NCBI GenBank assembly: GCA_937900215.1
Contig: CALCFH010000085.1
Location: 1-13,954 of the forward strand
Source: an uncultured Cryomorphaceae bacterium
GTDB lineage: Bacteria > Bacteroidota > Bacteroidia > Flavobacteriales > Schleiferiaceae
DNA length: 13,954 bases
Reading direction: 5' to 3'
The position numbers and the translations under genes were made by a program. The notes below the pieces were generated by a model, which was not told where the DNA came from, did not search any database, and was given only the letters and a program-made list of their open reading frames with translations. Of the stretch, positions 13,814-13,954 are shown piece by piece (position 1 is the first letter of the stretch; each line of letters opens with the position of its first letter).

Positions 13814-13954
13814 TTATTGAAAAAGGCTTGGGAATTCATAAATTACAAAGGCATATAAGAAGAAACGCAAGAAGCGTGTTAAAGCAACCAAGAGGTATTT
13901 TTTAGGCGGATAGTGCACTACGCCGGCAACTAAGCTAACTGGACTAAACGGCAA
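13814..13954 (-). CDS. C-terminal end of a membrane protein, possibly VTT/DedA (YqaA-like) family
   Basis: An open frame enters from the window edge and runs 46 codons to a TAA at 13816-13814, immediately before the lysC ATG. The residues include SPVSLVAGVVHYPPKKYLLV and then LTRFLRFFLYAFVIYEFPSL. This is a short glycine-containing loop, a Pro-Lys-Lys turn, and an amphipathic-to-hydrophobic helix. It resembles the end of VTT-domain (DedA/YqaA-like) inner-membrane proteins, where a Pro-Val-rich loop precedes the last helix. The tight junction with lysC supports it being a real gene. The family call rests on pattern memory from a short fragment and could be wrong; a different small integral membrane protein is the main alternative. 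Confidence 0.5.
   Translation of the reverse strand: MPFSPVSLVAGVVHYPPKKYLLVALTRFLRFFLYAFVIYEFPSLFQ

Noticed and set aside
1..13954. CRISPR arrays, insertion sequences, tRNA or rRNA genes, toxin-antitoxin or defence genes
   Set aside because: Almost every base is accounted for by housekeeping genes with short gaps; none of these features is visible.

Overview
The window is almost entirely a bacterial translation-machinery locus, and every gene lies on the minus strand, so transcription runs from high to low coordinates. Gene content, protein variants and control signals point to a member of the Bacteroidota, probably a Flavobacteriales-type marine or freshwater lineage. The reasons are: a TTG-N19-TAnnTTTG promoter, few Shine-Dalgarno sequences, no tuf gene between fusA and rpsJ, an 89-residue zinc-free S14, long L22 and S12 proteins, and a Bacteroidota-style aspartate kinase. 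The genus cannot be read from the sequence alone.

Layout in transcription order. Positions 13954-13814 hold the C-terminus of a membrane protein that resembles the VTT/DedA (YqaA-like) family. Its stop codon directly abuts the start of lysC (13813-12548, aspartate kinase). A 128-bp intergenic region (12547-12420) then carries one good housekeeping promoter (12502-12473) and a perfect 6-bp inverted repeat at about the predicted transcription start. From rpsL (12419) to the window edge there is an unbroken run of 25 genes, of which the last, secY, is cut off: rpsL-rpsG-fusA (str block), rpsJ-rplC-rplD-rplW-rplB-rpsS-rplV-rpsC-rplP-rpmC-rpsQ (S10 block), and rplN-rplX-rplE-rpsN-rpsH-rplF-rplR-rpsE-rpmD-rplO-secY (spc block). 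The largest gap inside this run is 24 bp, three gene pairs overlap as TAATG, and I see no internal terminator.

Together the genes supply much of the small and large ribosomal subunits, the translocation GTPase EF-G, and the first part of the SecY channel to which ribosomes deliver membrane and exported proteins. The three classical operons appear to be fused into one transcription unit of at least 12.4 kb behind a single promoter. I found no mobile element, CRISPR array, tRNA, rRNA or phage feature, and no previously undescribed system. The points worth a second look are regulatory: the 5'-terminal hairpin and the lone strong Shine-Dalgarno sequence before rplF.
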